A stretch of 64,000 nt of DNA from Acidovorax sp. A1169 (GCF_030704685.1 NZ_JAUZDX010000002.1:372001-436000); one strand, 5' to 3'. Positions 1-8,842 are shown, numbered from the stretch's first letter. Notes: a model not told the origin generated them from the letters alone. Program-made: numbers and translations.

Positions 1-1
1 G

Positions 2-307
2 CGCGAGGGCGTGAGCCAGGCCGAGCTGGAGCGCGTGAAGACGCAGTGGATCGCCTCCACCGTCTATGAGCGCGACTCGGTCCACAGCCAGGCGCAGGAA
101 CTGGGCGGCAACTGGGTGCAGGGCTTTCCGCTGGATGCGGAAGAGCGCCTGCTGGACCTGATGCGCACCGTGACGCCGGCCCAGGTGCAGGCCGTGGCCG
201 CCAAATACTTCGGCGATGACCAGCTCACCGTGGCCACGCTGCTGCCGCAGCCGCTCGATACCCCCCGTCCCCGCCCGGCCCCCAAGGCCGGTGCTGCCCG
301 CCACTGA
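2..307 (+). CDS. M16 family zinc peptidase, C-terminal fragment (cut by window edge)
   Basis: The frame is open from the first bases to a TGA at 305-307, so the gene begins upstream of the window. The visible 100 or so residues resemble the end of a pitrilysin/processing-peptidase M16 protein, including the late stretch TPAQVQAVAAKYFGDDQLTV, which is typical of the family's C-terminal helix and last strand. The catalytic HxxEH site would lie in the missing part. A second M16 gene follows 20 bp downstream on the same strand and lacks that motif, so this upstream gene is probably the catalytic partner of a two-protein peptidase. That pairing is inferred from order and family precedent. Confidence 0.8.
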   Translation, partial: REGVSQAELERVKTQWIASTVYERDSVHSQAQELGGNWVQGFPLDAEERLLDLMRTVTPAQVQAVAAKYFGDDQLTVATLLPQPLDTPRPRPAPKAGAARH

Positions 308-327
308 ACCCCTGGGGTCTCCCTCTC

Positions 328-1674
328 ATGATCAATTTCAAGAAACTGGCGGTCGGCACGTTACTGGCCAGCAGCAGCGCGCTGTTCTACTGCGGCTCCG
401 CCTGGGCCCTGCTGCCCATCCAGCACTGGACAGAGCCCAACGGCGCCCGCGTATGGCTGGTGGAAAGCCCCGTCATCCCCATGGTGGACGTGCAAATCGA
501 CTTCGATGCCGGCAGCCGCCGCGACCCGGTGGTACAGGCCGGCCTGGCCAGTGCCACGGCCTCCATGGCATCCAAGGGCGTCAAGGGCCAGGGCACTGAG
601 CCCGCGCTCGACGAAAACGCGCTCGGCGAGGCCTGGGCCGACCTGGGCGCCAGTTTCGAAGCCGGCGCAGACAGCGACGCCATGCATTTTTCGCTGCGCT
701 CGCTGACCGATCCGCCGCTGCTGGACAAGGCCGCGCGCCTGGCGGCGCGCCAGATCGCCGAGCCGAGCTGGCCGGCCGATATCTGGGCGCGCGACCGCGC
801 CCGCTGGAGCGCGAGCATCAAGGAGTCGAACACCCGCCCTGCTACCGTGGCCGAAAGAGCCTTTAGTGCCGCTGTTTACGGCAGCCACGCCTACGGCGTG
901 CGCACCACGGAAGAGACGCTGGCGCGCGTCAACATTGCAGACATGCAAGCCTTTCACGCCAATACCATCGTGGCCTGCCGCGCCAAGGTAAGCATCGTCG
1001 GCGCGGTCACACGGGCCCAGGCGCAGACGCTGGTTGCCACGCTGCTGGCGCGCCTGCCCGCAGCGGCGGCATGCGCACCGCTGCCCGCCGTTGGCGAGAT
1101 CGCCGCGCTGACCGCTCCCGAGGAAAAGAACATTCCCTTTGCCTCCGCGCAGGCGCATGTGCTGATCGGGCAGCCGGGCTTTGCGCGCCGCGATCCCGAT
1201 TTCATTGCGCTGCTGGTGGGCAACCACATCCTGGGCGGTGGCGGCTTCGTCTCGCGCCTGACCGAAGAGGTGCGTGAAAAACGCGGCCTGAGCTACAGCG
1301 TCTACAGCTACTTCGCGGGGGGGCTGCATGCCGGGGCCTTCACCATCGGTTTGCAGACGCGCCCCGACCAGGCGGCCCAGGCCGTGAAGGTCTCGCGCGA
1401 CGTGTTGGCCCGCTTCGTGGCCGAAGGCCCCACCGAGGCTGAGCTGCGCGCCGCCAAGGACAACCTGATCGGCGGCTTCGCGCTGCGCATCGACAGCAAC
1501 AAGAAGCTCTTGGGCAACGTGGCCAACATCGCCTGGAACGACCTGCCGCTCGACTACCTGGACCGCTGGACCGAGCGCGTTGACGCCCTCACCGTGGCCG
1601 ACATCCGCGCCGCCATGCAGCGCAAGCTGCAGCCTGAGCGCATGGTGACCGTGGTGGTGGGAGGCAAGCCATGA
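328..1674 (+). CDS. M16 family peptidase-like protein, exported, apparently non-catalytic partner
   Basis: This 448-residue protein opens with a signal peptide that ends near AWA at residues 25-27, so it probably acts in the periplasm. The M16 fold is recognisable from the C-terminal half motif SRLTEEVREKRGLSYSVYSY, whose Arg and Tyr residues help bind substrate in this family. Where active members carry HxxEH (usually in an AGLAHFLEHM-like stretch), this protein reads AGLASATASM, so both zinc histidines and the glutamate are missing. It is therefore likely the non-catalytic half of a heterodimer with the gene just upstream. Its stop overlaps the start of rsmD as ATGA, which indicates translational coupling. 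Substrate unknown. Confidence 0.85.
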   Translation: MINFKKLAVGTLLASSSALFYCGSAWALLPIQHWTEPNGARVWLVESPVIPMVDVQIDFDAGSRRDPVVQAGLASATASMASKGVKGQGTEPALDENALGEAWADLGASFEAGADSDAMHFSLRSLTDPPLLDKAARLAARQIAEPSWPADIWARDRARWSASIKESNTRPATVAERAFSAAVYGSHAYGVRTTEETLARVNIADMQAFHANTIVACRAKVSIVGAVTRAQAQTLVATLLARLPAAAACAPLPAVGEIAALTAPEEKNIPFASAQAHVLIGQPGFARRDPDFIALLVGNHILGGGGFVSRLTEEVREKRGLSYSVYSYFAGGLHAGAFTIGLQTRPDQAAQAVKVSRDVLARFVAEGPTEAELRAAKDNLIGGFALRIDSNKKLLGNVANIAWNDLPLDYLDRWTERVDALTVADIRAAMQRKLQPERMVTVVVGGKP

Positions 1675-2396
1675 GCCGCTCCATACTGCGCACGGGCGCC
1701 ATCAGCGCAGAGATCCGCAAGGCCCAGGCTGCAGCCGCTGTCGCGCCCGCTGCCAAGAACGCCAAGAAAGGCGCTGCCACCAAGGACAAGGCGGCCGCTG
1801 CGGCTGCGCCCAAGGGTGCGGGCGAAATCCGCATCATTGGCGGGCAATGGAAGCGCACCCGCCTGCCGGTGGCCCAGCGCCCGGGCCTGCGGCCCACGCC
1901 CGACCGTGTGCGCGAGACCCTGTTCAACTGGCTGGGCCAGGACCTGACGGGCTGGCGCTGCCTGGATGCCTTTGCCGGCACCGGCGCCCTGGGCCTGGAG
2001 GCCGCCTCGCGCGGCGCGGCGGCCGTGCAGCTGGTGGAGAGCGATGCCGCGCTGGTGGCGCAACTGCACACCCTGCAGCAGCGCCTGGAGGCAAGGGCCG
2101 TGCGCGTGCAGCGCGGCGACGGCATTGCCGCGCTGCGCCAGGCCGCCCCCGACAGCCTGGACCTGGTGCTGATCGACCCGCCTTTCGACAGCAAGCTGTT
2201 CGAATCGGCGCTGGATGCAGCTGGCAAGGCCGTGGCCGCCAGCGGCTACGTGTACCTGGAGGCCCCGGTCGCCTGGACCGATGAAGGCCTGGCCGCCAGC
2301 GGGCTGGTGGTTTACCGCCACCTCAAGGCCGGCGCGGTGCATGCACATCTGCTGCGGCCCGTGGGCGCCGCGGCTGTGCCTGGAGAGGCCGGCTGA
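1671..2396 (+). CDS. rsmD: 16S rRNA (guanine966-N2)-methyltransferase RsmD
   Basis: RsmD methylates N2 of G966 in 16S rRNA during small-subunit assembly, using S-adenosylmethionine. Of its 241 residues, about the first 50 form an Ala/Lys-rich, low-complexity extension not usual for the family. The conserved core then begins with RIIGGQWKRTRLPV (about 54-67) and RPTPDRVRETLFNWL. The AdoMet-binding loop DAFAGTGALGLEAASRG spans about 99-115, and the catalytic motif IV DPPF is at 169-172. The ATG overlaps the preceding stop by four bases. In many proteobacteria rsmD sits beside coaD, as it does here, 158 bp upstream of it. Confidence 0.93.
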   Translation: MSRSILRTGAISAEIRKAQAAAAVAPAAKNAKKGAATKDKAAAAAAPKGAGEIRIIGGQWKRTRLPVAQRPGLRPTPDRVRETLFNWLGQDLTGWRCLDAFAGTGALGLEAASRGAAAVQLVESDAALVAQLHTLQQRLEARAVRVQRGDGIAALRQAAPDSLDLVLIDPPFDSKLFESALDAAGKAVAASGYVYLEAPVAWTDEGLAASGLVVYRHLKAGAVHAHLLRPVGAAAVPGEAG

Positions 2397-2462
2397 GCTT
2401 CGTTCGCGCCCGGCCACATGTGCGTCCGGGCGGGCCAAAAAGGGAGGCGGGCACAACCATGT

Positions 2463-2476
2463 TGCAGTGCACTGCA
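2463..2476. promoter_or_regulatory. Perfect 14-bp palindrome upstream of coaD
   Basis: TGCAGTGCACTGCA is exactly self-complementary and sits in the 158-bp gap between rsmD and coaD, about 78 bp before the coaD start. A -10-like CATAAT overlaps its right edge at 2475-2480. It could be an operator for a dimeric repressor or a chance palindrome; no regulator is identifiable from the window. Confidence 0.35.
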
Positions 2477-2554
2477 TAATGCGCCCAAGCGGCCCGGCAG
2501 GCCCACAAGAGGCCGGGGCCAGTGCCAATTCCGCCGTACAGGAGACAACCCGCC

Positions 2555-3058
2555 ATGGCCCAGAACGTGCTCGCCGTCTATCCCGGAACCTTTGATCCCA
2601 TCACCCTGGGGCATGAAGACGTGGTGCGCAGGGCCACCCAGCTGTTCGAACGCGTGATCGTCGCCGTGGCGGCGGGCCACCACAAGAAGACCTTGTTCAA
2701 CCTGGAGGAGCGCATCGACATGGTGCGCGAGGCGGTCAAGGGCTACCCCCAGGTGCAGGTGGAAAGTTTCTCGGGTCTGTTGCGCGACTTCGTCGTGTCG
2801 CGCGGCGGCAAGGCCATGGTGCGCGGCCTGCGCGCCGTGACCGACTTCGACTACGAATTCCAGCTCGCCGGCATGAACCGCAGCCTGATGCCCCAGGTGG
2901 AAACCGTGTTCCTGACCCCCAGCGACAAGTACCAGTTCATCAGCAGCACCTTCGTGCGCGAGATCGCGGTGCTGGGCGGCGAGGTGACCAAGTTCGTCTC
3001 GCCCTCGGTGCAGGAGCGGCTGGCCGTGAAGGTGCGCAGCCTGGCGCCCCAACCCTGA
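2555..3058 (+). CDS. coaD: Phosphopantetheine adenylyltransferase
   Basis: CoaD transfers AMP from ATP to 4'-phosphopantetheine, the penultimate step of coenzyme A synthesis. The 167-residue product is close to the usual length of about 160. It has the nucleotidyltransferase signature TFDPITLGH at residues 10-18 (a T/HxGH motif) and the C-terminal ISSTFVREI of the second ATP-contacting motif. The ATG at 2555 is chosen over an in-frame ATG 33 bases earlier. AGGAGA lies at the right distance before it (2540-2545), and the protein then begins at the conserved VYPGTFDP strand. Confidence 0.96.
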   Translation: MAQNVLAVYPGTFDPITLGHEDVVRRATQLFERVIVAVAAGHHKKTLFNLEERIDMVREAVKGYPQVQVESFSGLLRDFVVSRGGKAMVRGLRAVTDFDYEFQLAGMNRSLMPQVETVFLTPSDKYQFISSTFVREIAVLGGEVTKFVSPSVQERLAVKVRSLAPQP

Positions 3059-3124
3059 GCTGGCCGGTTTGCGGACGGCTCGTGCGTTAGCAGCGAACCT
3101 TTGAACGGCGCGCTACCTAAGCCA

Positions 3125-3232
3125 GGACCGCCGCGCAAGGGCCGCCCCGCCGCGCTGGCGGTGTCCCCCTTCCCGAATGGCGCAGCCATTCGAGAGAAGG
3201 GGTGAAGGCGCGCAGCGCCTCAGGGGGTTGTA
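3125..3232. repeat. Hairpin-rich intergenic repeat-like element between convergent genes
   Basis: This gap lies between the 3' ends of coaD and the hydrolase gene. It contains an imperfect hairpin in which CGAATGGC and GCCATTCG face each other around a short loop, flanked by CCCTTC and GAAGGGG arms, and a second dyad GGCGC-GCA-GCGCC. The element looks like the short interspersed intergenic repeats I know from comamonad genomes, but only one copy is visible here, so repeat status is inferred from memory. Confidence 0.45.
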
Positions 3233-3234
3233 CT

Positions 3235-4008
3235 CTATGCAATCCAGCCGCCGCGCTGCAGCCACTGGGTGAGCAGCGTGTTGACCACCTCGGGCCGCTC
3301 CATGGTCAGCATGTGGCCGCAGTCGGCCACCACTTCGAATTCGGCGCCAGGGACCAGGCCCGCGATCTCTTCGGAGCAGACCAGCGGCGTGAGCTGGTCC
3401 GCTTCGCCGCAGACCACCAGCACGGGGCATTTCACCTGGGGAAGGTGCGGGCGGGCGTCCGGGCGATCGATGACGGCGCGGTTCTGGCGCACCAGTTGCT
3501 CGGCGCCTGCGCGCAGCACAAAATCCAGGTAGTCCTGCACCAGGTCGGCTCGCGCCGCGCCGCTGGGGTGGAAGGCGAAGGCCACATTGGGTTCGATCAC
3601 CTCGCGCACGCGCCCCTGCTCGAACAATGCGATGGCCGCTTCGCGCAGCGCCTGCATCTCGGGGGTTTCCGGCCGGGCGGTGGTGCCCAGCAGGGCCAGC
3701 CCGACGACACGGCCCGGTGCCTGCCGGGCTGCTTCCATGGCGATCATGCCGCCCATCGAGGCGCCGCACAGCAGCAGGGGGCCGGGGTATTGCGCGAGCA
3801 ACAGGGCCGCCATGGACTGCACGGTAGTGGCCTCGGGCCGGGTGTGCACTTCGGTGATCTCCGGGCGCAAGGCCGCTGGCAGTACCGCGCGCTGAAAGCG
3901 CCACATGGTCGCGTCGCCTGCCAAACCTGGAATCAGCAGCAGTTGCGGCGCAGGGCTGGGAGGCGGATTGGTCGTCATGGCAGTCATCGTCGTCGGGGTC
4001 GTCATCAT
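3235..4008 (-). CDS. Alpha/beta-fold hydrolase
   Basis: This is a soluble serine hydrolase of the alpha/beta fold. The oxyanion/cap strand is LLLIPGLAGDATMW, the nucleophile elbow is GASMGG (Ser in GxSxG), and an Asp-bearing stretch VVCGEADQLTP and a final DCGHMLTMERP supply the acid and the catalytic His. That arrangement resembles esterases and C-C hydrolases such as MenH or PcaD; the substrate cannot be told. The reading frame stays open upstream into the previous gene, but that part is unlike the family. I use the first of two adjacent ATGs at 4008; 3987 or 3978 are possible. No clear ribosome-binding site separates them. It follows the metallopeptidase gene by 34 bp. Confidence 0.8.
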   Translation of the reverse strand: MMTTPTTMTAMTTNPPPSPAPQLLLIPGLAGDATMWRFQRAVLPAALRPEITEVHTRPEATTVQSMAALLLAQYPGPLLLCGASMGGMIAMEAARQAPGRVVGLALLGTTARPETPEMQALREAAIALFEQGRVREVIEPNVAFAFHPSGAARADLVQDYLDFVLRAGAEQLVRQNRAVIDRPDARPHLPQVKCPVLVVCGEADQLTPLVCSEEIAGLVPGAEFEVVADCGHMLTMERPEVVNTLLTQWLQRGGWIA

Positions 4009-4042
4009 CGGGGACGGGGCAGGGGCGGGGCCTTCCTGCCGC

Positions 4043-5170
4043 TCATCCCACTGCGCTGGTGGCCGGGTGGGCTGGCGCGTTGCTGCTGCCGCTGGACTGT
4101 GCCCCCTGCACGATGTCGTGCACGAAGCGCAGCTTGACCATGGCCCCCGAAGACAGGGCAAACGGGTAGGCATCGTCCTGACCGAGGCTGCGGTTGAGGC
4201 TGTTGAGCAGCAAGGTCAGCGGCACCCATTGGCGCACCATGTCGTGAAAATCCGGATGGTTGGCCACGAACGGGTCGGTCACATGGTGGCGCATGGCCAT
4301 GTGCGGATCGGGCACGGTCACGGCGGTCTGGTAGCTGGCGGCGGTCTCCAGCAGGTCCACCATGTGCAGGTAGTGGGCCCAGGTTTCTGCCCAGTCTTCC
4401 CACGGGTGGGCAGCGGCGTAGGCGCTGACATGGTTCAGGAACCAGTCGTTGCCGTTGCTGCCCTTGGCATAGTGGGCATCGAGCGCGGCGGAATAGTCCT
4501 GCCGCTCGTCACCGAACACTGCGCGGAACGCATCCAGCCGGTGGCCATCGCGCACCAGCTGGTCCCAGTAGAAATGGCCGGACTCATGGCGCAGGTGGCC
4601 GATCAGGGTGCGGTAGGGTTCGCCCAGGGCGATGCGTCGGCGTGCGCGCTCGTCGTCATCGGCTTCGGCCACATTGAGGGTGATGGTGCCTCCCTGGTGA
4701 CCGGTGAGAATGGCGGGGCCCCCCAGCATATCGGCCAGAAACTCGAACACCGGCCCGTAGCGCCCCGGAACCGGCTCCAGCCCCAGGCGGGCGAGGGTGT
4801 AGAACAGCTGGCGCTTGGCGCCCTCGATCTGTTTCCAGCGGCGCAGGTTGGCCATGTCCGACAGATCGGGCAGCAGGCGCGTCTGCCGGCACGATACGCA
4901 CAGCTGGGCATAGTCGTTGGACGGCACGGCGAAGTTGCATGCGTCGTAGGTGGTGTGGTTGTGGCACATGCGGTACAGCCGGCCGCTGTACTGCGCTGTA
5001 CCCCGTTCGCCCAGGCGCCGCCACAGGTCCGGGCCATCCTGGGGGGCCGGCGTCAGCGCCGCCATCGTCTGCTGGTCTGGCAGAAAGGCCAGCGCGCTGC
5101 CACAGTGCAGGCATTGCACGCTGTCGAAAAACACCAGATGACCGCAGTGGTCGCAATTGAATACCCGCAT
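4043..5170 (-). CDS. Zinc-ribbon, putative zinc-dependent metallopeptidase
   Basis: This 375-residue cytoplasmic protein starts with a zinc ribbon: CDHC near residues 6-9 and CLHC near 20-23. A second cysteine pair follows further in (CHNH, then CVSC). The central motif RHESGHFYWD contains HExGH, the zinc-binding and catalytic signature of this family of predicted metallopeptidases (Peptidase_Mx-type). Downstream DWAETWAHYLHMVD probably supplies the third ligand region. No signal peptide is seen. Physiological substrate is not known for the family. The start at 5170 gives the zinc ribbon directly after the initiator Met. Confidence 0.85.
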   Translation of the reverse strand: MRVFNCDHCGHLVFFDSVQCLHCGSALAFLPDQQTMAALTPAPQDGPDLWRRLGERGTAQYSGRLYRMCHNHTTYDACNFAVPSNDYAQLCVSCRQTRLLPDLSDMANLRRWKQIEGAKRQLFYTLARLGLEPVPGRYGPVFEFLADMLGGPAILTGHQGGTITLNVAEADDDERARRRIALGEPYRTLIGHLRHESGHFYWDQLVRDGHRLDAFRAVFGDERQDYSAALDAHYAKGSNGNDWFLNHVSAYAAAHPWEDWAETWAHYLHMVDLLETAASYQTAVTVPDPHMAMRHHVTDPFVANHPDFHDMVRQWVPLTLLLNSLNRSLGQDDAYPFALSSGAMVKLRFVHDIVQGAQSSGSSNAPAHPATSAVG

Positions 5171-5259
5171 GGGCTTAGCTTAAACCCAGACGCCATGCGA
5201 CAGTGGACTCAATGGAGGGTCTTCCATGCAAATGGAGCTCCAAGCCATGCAGCAATGGC

Positions 5260-5295
5260 AAAAGCAGGCCAGGCGATGAAGCCGGGCCTGCTTTT
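5260..5295 (-). terminator. Rho-independent terminator after the BON-domain gene
   Basis: An 11-bp perfect stem (AAAAGCAGGCC with GGCCTGCTTTT) encloses a 14-base loop. On the minus strand it ends in TTTT. It lies 40 bases past the stop of the BON-domain lipoprotein gene. The arms are symmetrical, so it could also act on the other strand. Confidence 0.75.
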
Positions 5296-5335
5296 GGGCC
5301 ATCAGCGGTTTTCACCGGCCGATGGCGGGCGTCGT

Positions 5336-5653
5336 TCAGGGACGAACGACGATGCTGTTGCGCACTTCGCGCACATGCTTGGTGTTGCGGGCGATGTTTT
5401 CAGCCTGGTTCTTCTCGGAGGCGGACTTGGCGAAGCCCGACAGCTGTACCGTGCCGTTGAGGGTTTCCACGCTGATCGAGGTGGCGGAAACGGACTTGTC
5501 TTCAGCCATCTTGGCCTTCACAGCGGTGGTGATGCCTGCGTCATCGACGTAGGAGCCCACAGTTTGCTGGTCGCGCGCCACCGAGCAGCCTGTGGCGGTG
5601 ACGATGGTGAGGCCGGCAACTGCGGCAAAGGCGAGGGCACGTGCGTATTTCAT
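5336..5653 (-). CDS. BON domain lipoprotein (OsmY-like)
   Basis: The 105-residue product has a lipoprotein signal peptide ending in TATGC, with the acylated cysteine at residue 23, followed by one BON domain from about residue 35 to the end. The motif VSVETLNGTVQLSGFAKS with a closing VREVRNSIVV is the alternating pattern of BON domains, which bind phospholipid. OsmY and related proteins are induced by osmotic and envelope stress. The neighbours on the same strand are other small stress-type membrane proteins, which fits an envelope role. Regulation is not visible beyond its own terminator. Confidence 0.88.
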   Translation of the reverse strand: MKYARALAFAAVAGLTIVTATGCSVARDQQTVGSYVDDAGITTAVKAKMAEDKSVSATSISVETLNGTVQLSGFAKSASEKNQAENIARNTKHVREVRNSIVVRP

Positions 5654-5823
5654 GGTTTTTCCTTCTTCAGTGGTATTGGGAACGCGGGTGCTTTGGCAAT
5701 TTCAATCAACCGGTCTTTTGCACCCTCCATGACCGGCTGACTGTAGGTTCTGGAACACTGGCCTGTGGCCCCTGTTCCAGTAAATTCCGGGTTAGTCGGC
5801 GGGTGTTTTCCCGCCGGCTGGAT

Positions 5824-6213
5824 TCAATAGCTGCGGCGGCGCGATGCCCACAGGATCAGGCTGGCGGTCAGGGCCCCCACGCCGGCAGCGATGACGATCG
5901 ACTTGCCGGGCTGCTCGGCCACGTATTTGCTGGTCGCATCGGCCACGTCCTGCACCTGGCGGCGGGCGCGGGCGCTGGCTTCGGCCGCGTAGTCGATGCT
6001 GCGGCTGGCCAGCTCCTGGGCGCGTGCGGCCAGATCGTCGATGGCAGGGTCGGCTTCCCGGCGCAGCGCACGGACCTTGCTTTCTGCCTTGTCCAGCGAT
6101 CCATTGGCGAGGTTGCGCGTGGTTTGCACCGCATCCTGGGCGCTTTGCAGCACGTCGTCGGTCAGGGTGCGGGCGCTCTCGGCAACCTTGTTGGTGGCGG
6201 ATTGGATGGTCAT
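5824..6213 (-). CDS. DUF883 / YqjD-ElaB family membrane-anchored protein
   Basis: The 129-residue protein is a long amphipathic, Ala-rich helical region with heptad character, followed by a Gly-containing membrane helix near the C-terminus (SIVIAAGVGALTASLILW) and a basic RRRSY tail. This is the layout of YqjD/ElaB-type proteins, which in E. coli tether to the inner membrane and associate with ribosomes in stationary phase. The ATG at 6213 is preceded by AAGGAG at good spacing and is preferred over a longer frame that runs into the next gene. It lies between two other small envelope genes on the same strand. Confidence 0.85.
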   Translation of the reverse strand: MTIQSATNKVAESARTLTDDVLQSAQDAVQTTRNLANGSLDKAESKVRALRREADPAIDDLAARAQELASRSIDYAAEASARARRQVQDVADATSKYVAEQPGKSIVIAAGVGALTASLILWASRRRSY

Positions 6214-6268
6214 TGGTTCACTCCTTGGTGTAGACGATGGGATGGTCGGCAAGCTTCGAGGGGGCTTT

Positions 6269-6433
6269 TCAGCCCCTTCGCAGCAGGCCCACGACGAAGG
6301 TGACAACGGCCATGATCACGAACACGAAGAACAGGATCTTGGCGATACCCACGGCACCTGCGGCGATGCCGCCGAAGCCGAAGACGGCTGCGATCAGTGC
6401 GATGACCAGAAAAACGACGGCGTAGTGCAGCAT
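6269..6433 (-). CDS. DUF1328-type small membrane protein (54 aa)
   Basis: Reading the minus strand from the ATG at 6433 gives 54 residues that begin [20 protein letters not shown] and end LLRRG. There are two hydrophobic helices separated by a Gly/Ala turn, the typical form of the YtjA/DUF1328 family. GGAGAAG stands just before the start. The gene is short and easily missed. A GGGGCT-GAAA-AGCCCC hairpin overlaps its stop codon. The cellular role of the family is not known; expression with BON and DUF883-like neighbours suggests envelope stress. Confidence 0.88.
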   Translation of the reverse strand: MLHYAVVFLVIALIAAVFGFGGIAAGAVGIAKILFFVFVIMAVVTFVVGLLRRG

Positions 6434-6711
6434 GTGCTTCTCCATTGGGGCCGGACATCCGGCGAGAGGTTCAGTCAGCGCCTTTCGTTGGCGCCTGACT
6501 CCAATGTAGGTGGCAGGTGTCGGGCAGGATGCCGGTGGCCGGCGCGCCGTTTTGTCGGTGGCTGGACGCCCGCCTTGTAGGACAGGGGCTTGCTGGATGG
6601 GGCGGGGCAGGTCATGGGCTGGCGAGCCGGGGATTGCCCTGGCCCCCGGCCTGCCGTTGCGGCAGGGGAAAAGGCCTTCAGAACGGAGCAGGTGCGCCTG
6701 CTGCGTGCCGG

Positions 6712-8085
6712 TCAGGCGGGGCTGTGCTGCAGCGGCAGAATGGCCGAGACCAGCGCGCCATTGCCAGGCCGCGAGGTGATGGTCAGGCGCCCGCCGGCGG
6801 CCTCCACGCGGTGGCGCATGCCGGCCAGGCCATGGGAGGATGGGCTCACGCTGGCCGGGTCGAACCCCTGGCCGTCATCGCGCACCTGCACGGCCACATG
6901 CTTGGGGTGGCTGTGCACCGAGACCAGCACCTTCTGCGCCTTGGCATATTTGCCGATGTTGGTGAGCGATTCCTGCACCAGCCGGTAGACGGTCAGTTGC
7001 GTGGTGTCGGGCAGCTGCACGGGCTCCAGGCTGGTTTCCACCTCGATGCCGGCGCGTTCGCCGTACTCGCGCGCAAGGATCTCGATGGCCGCCGTCAACC
7101 CCAGGTTGGACAGGGACGAGGGGCGCAGGTCTTCGATGATGCGGCGCTTGAGCGCAATGCCGCTGTTGAGCGTCTCGGTCAGGTGGCGCAGGCGCTCGGC
7201 GATCTCGGGCACCTGGATGTCGATCTTGGATTTGAGGCGCGCCACGTCGAGCTTGGCCGCCGTGAGCAGGGCGCCCAGTTCGTCGTGCAGTTCGCGCGCG
7301 AGGTGCCCTCGTTCGTCTTCGCGCACCTGCTGCAGGTGGCTGGCCAGCTCGGACAGCGTGGCTGTGCGCTCGCGCACCAGGCCTTCGAGCCGGTCGCGCT
7401 CGCGCTCCAGCAGCAATTGCTCGCGCAGGCTGAACTCCTGCAGCGCATGTGCCTGGCGCAGGTACATGAAGAAGGCCAGCAGCCCGATGGCGGTGACCGT
7501 GGCTATGCCGATGCGCGACAGCATCAGCGAGCGCAGCACCTGCGCCTGCCCCTGCTTGACAACGACGGCGCTGCGGTCGATGAGGGCCTGCGCATGCTTG
7601 CGGATGGCCTCCATGTTCTCCATGCCCACGTCGGTGTGCAGGATGAATTTCCAGGCGTCTTCGTTGCCCTGGCGGCGCAGCTTGAGGCTCAGCTCCATCT
7701 CGGCGAGCTTGCGCGAGATCTGGCGCGACAGCAGGGACAGCTCCTGCATGTCGTCGGGCGAGTCGAGGAACTGGTTGCGCAGGTTGTCGAGGTCCTGCTG
7801 CACACTGGCCAGCGCCTTGTCGTAGGGTTCCAGGTAGCGGTCGTTGCCGGTGAGCAGGTAGCCGCGCTGCCCGGTCTCGGCATCCAGCATGCTCTGCAGC
7901 AGGCGGTTCAAGGCCCCGTGCGTCACCTGGCCATGGGCCATCTGCGTGACGGCGCCCTGCGATCGCATGTGGCCGACCTCGTTGATCCCCACCAGCACCA
8001 TGGCCGCCAGCAGCGCCATGGGCAGGCTCAGGGCCATCTTGCGGACTTTGGGAAGCAAGTCCTTGGAGATCTCATGCAAATTCAT
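6712..8085 (-). CDS. CHASE3-type sensor histidine kinase (NarX/DegS-like HisKA_3 class)
   Basis: The protein has an N-terminal membrane helix (about 18-38), a periplasmic CHASE3-like sensor region with [19 protein letters not shown], and a second membrane helix ([17 protein letters not shown]). A coiled region leads into the dimerisation box [20 protein letters not shown], where the phosphorylated His is in RELHDE. The HATPase domain shows the N box [13 protein letters not shown] and the G box DDGQGFDP. This is the kinase class that pairs with LuxR-type regulators, and such a gene is divergent from it 125 bp away. The ATG at 8085 is used; an in-frame ATG at 8109 is an alternative. Signal unknown. 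Confidence 0.88.
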   Translation of the reverse strand: MNLHEISKDLLPKVRKMALSLPMALLAAMVLVGINEVGHMRSQGAVTQMAHGQVTHGALNRLLQSMLDAETGQRGYLLTGNDRYLEPYDKALASVQQDLDNLRNQFLDSPDDMQELSLLSRQISRKLAEMELSLKLRRQGNEDAWKFILHTDVGMENMEAIRKHAQALIDRSAVVVKQGQAQVLRSLMLSRIGIATVTAIGLLAFFMYLRQAHALQEFSLREQLLLERERDRLEGLVRERTATLSELASHLQQVREDERGHLARELHDELGALLTAAKLDVARLKSKIDIQVPEIAERLRHLTETLNSGIALKRRIIEDLRPSSLSNLGLTAAIEILAREYGERAGIEVETSLEPVQLPDTTQLTVYRLVQESLTNIGKYAKAQKVLVSVHSHPKHVAVQVRDDGQGFDPASVSPSSHGLAGMRHRVEAAGGRLTITSRPGNGALVSAILPLQHSPA

Positions 8086-8209
8086 ATGCGTTATTCTGGA
8101 TAATGGCATCAGGCCGGCCTACGGCACTGCCCTGTGGCGGGAGATCGGAACGCAGGTGCATTCAACAAAAAATTGGGAGCGGGACGCCCCCTCCCCGAAA
8201 GAACGCTCA

Positions 8210-8842
8210 ATGATCAAGATCGGCATTGTGGATGACCATGCAATTGTTCGCTCCGGACTTCGCCAGTTCCTGTCCGAGCATGTGGATCTGCGCGTGGAAG
8301 GCGAGGCCTCCAACGGCCGCGAAGCCATCGACCTGGTGCGCACCCACGAAATCGACGTGCTGCTGATGGACCTGTCCATGCCCGGCCAGAGCGGCCTGGA
8401 TGCGCTGGCCATGCTGCGCGCCAAGGCGCCCGACATGGGTATTTTGATTCTCAGCGGCTACCCGGAGGAGCATTACGCCATCAATCTCATCCGCCAGGGG
8501 GCCAGCGGCTACCTGAACAAGGAATGCGACCCCTCCGAGATCGTGGAGGCCATCCGCATCATTGCCCTGGGCAAGCGCTACCTCACGCCCGCCGTGGCGG
8601 ACCTGCTGGCCCAGCAGCTCAACCGCAAGGACGACGCCCCGCCGCACGAGCAGTTGTCGGAACGCGAGTTCCAGGTGTTCCTCAAGCTGGCCAAGGGCGA
8701 GACGGCCGGCGACATCGCCAAGTCGCTGTCGCTGAGCGTGAAGACGGTAAGCACCTACCGCACGCGCCTGATGGAAAAGATGAGCCTGTCGTCCAACAGC
8801 GACCTGACCTACTACGCGCTCAAGAACCGCCTGATCGATTGA
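8210..8842 (+). CDS. Response regulator, NarL/FixJ (LuxR-type) family
   Basis: The 210-residue protein has a receiver domain (acidic pocket DD at residues 8-9, phospho-acceptor Asp54 in LLMDLSMPG, later Lys in GYLNKE). A C-terminal LuxR-type helix-turn-helix follows (LSEREFQVFLKLAKGETAGDIAKSLSLSVKTVSTYRTRL). It is transcribed away from the CHASE3 histidine kinase and is its most likely partner. Targets are not shown by the sequence; the neighbouring envelope genes are candidates. Translation starts at the ATG after GAAAGAACG, a weak ribosome site. The upstream open frame is a shadow. Confidence 0.9.
   Translation: MIKIGIVDDHAIVRSGLRQFLSEHVDLRVEGEASNGREAIDLVRTHEIDVLLMDLSMPGQSGLDALAMLRAKAPDMGILILSGYPEEHYAINLIRQGASGYLNKECDPSEIVEAIRIIALGKRYLTPAVADLLAQQLNRKDDAPPHEQLSEREFQVFLKLAKGETAGDIAKSLSLSVKTVSTYRTRLMEKMSLSSNSDLTYYALKNRLID

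Noticed and set aside
5798..5815. GGCGGG/CCCGCC hairpin after the DUF883-like gene as terminator
   Set aside because: The 6-bp stem has no following T run, so only a weak structure can be claimed.
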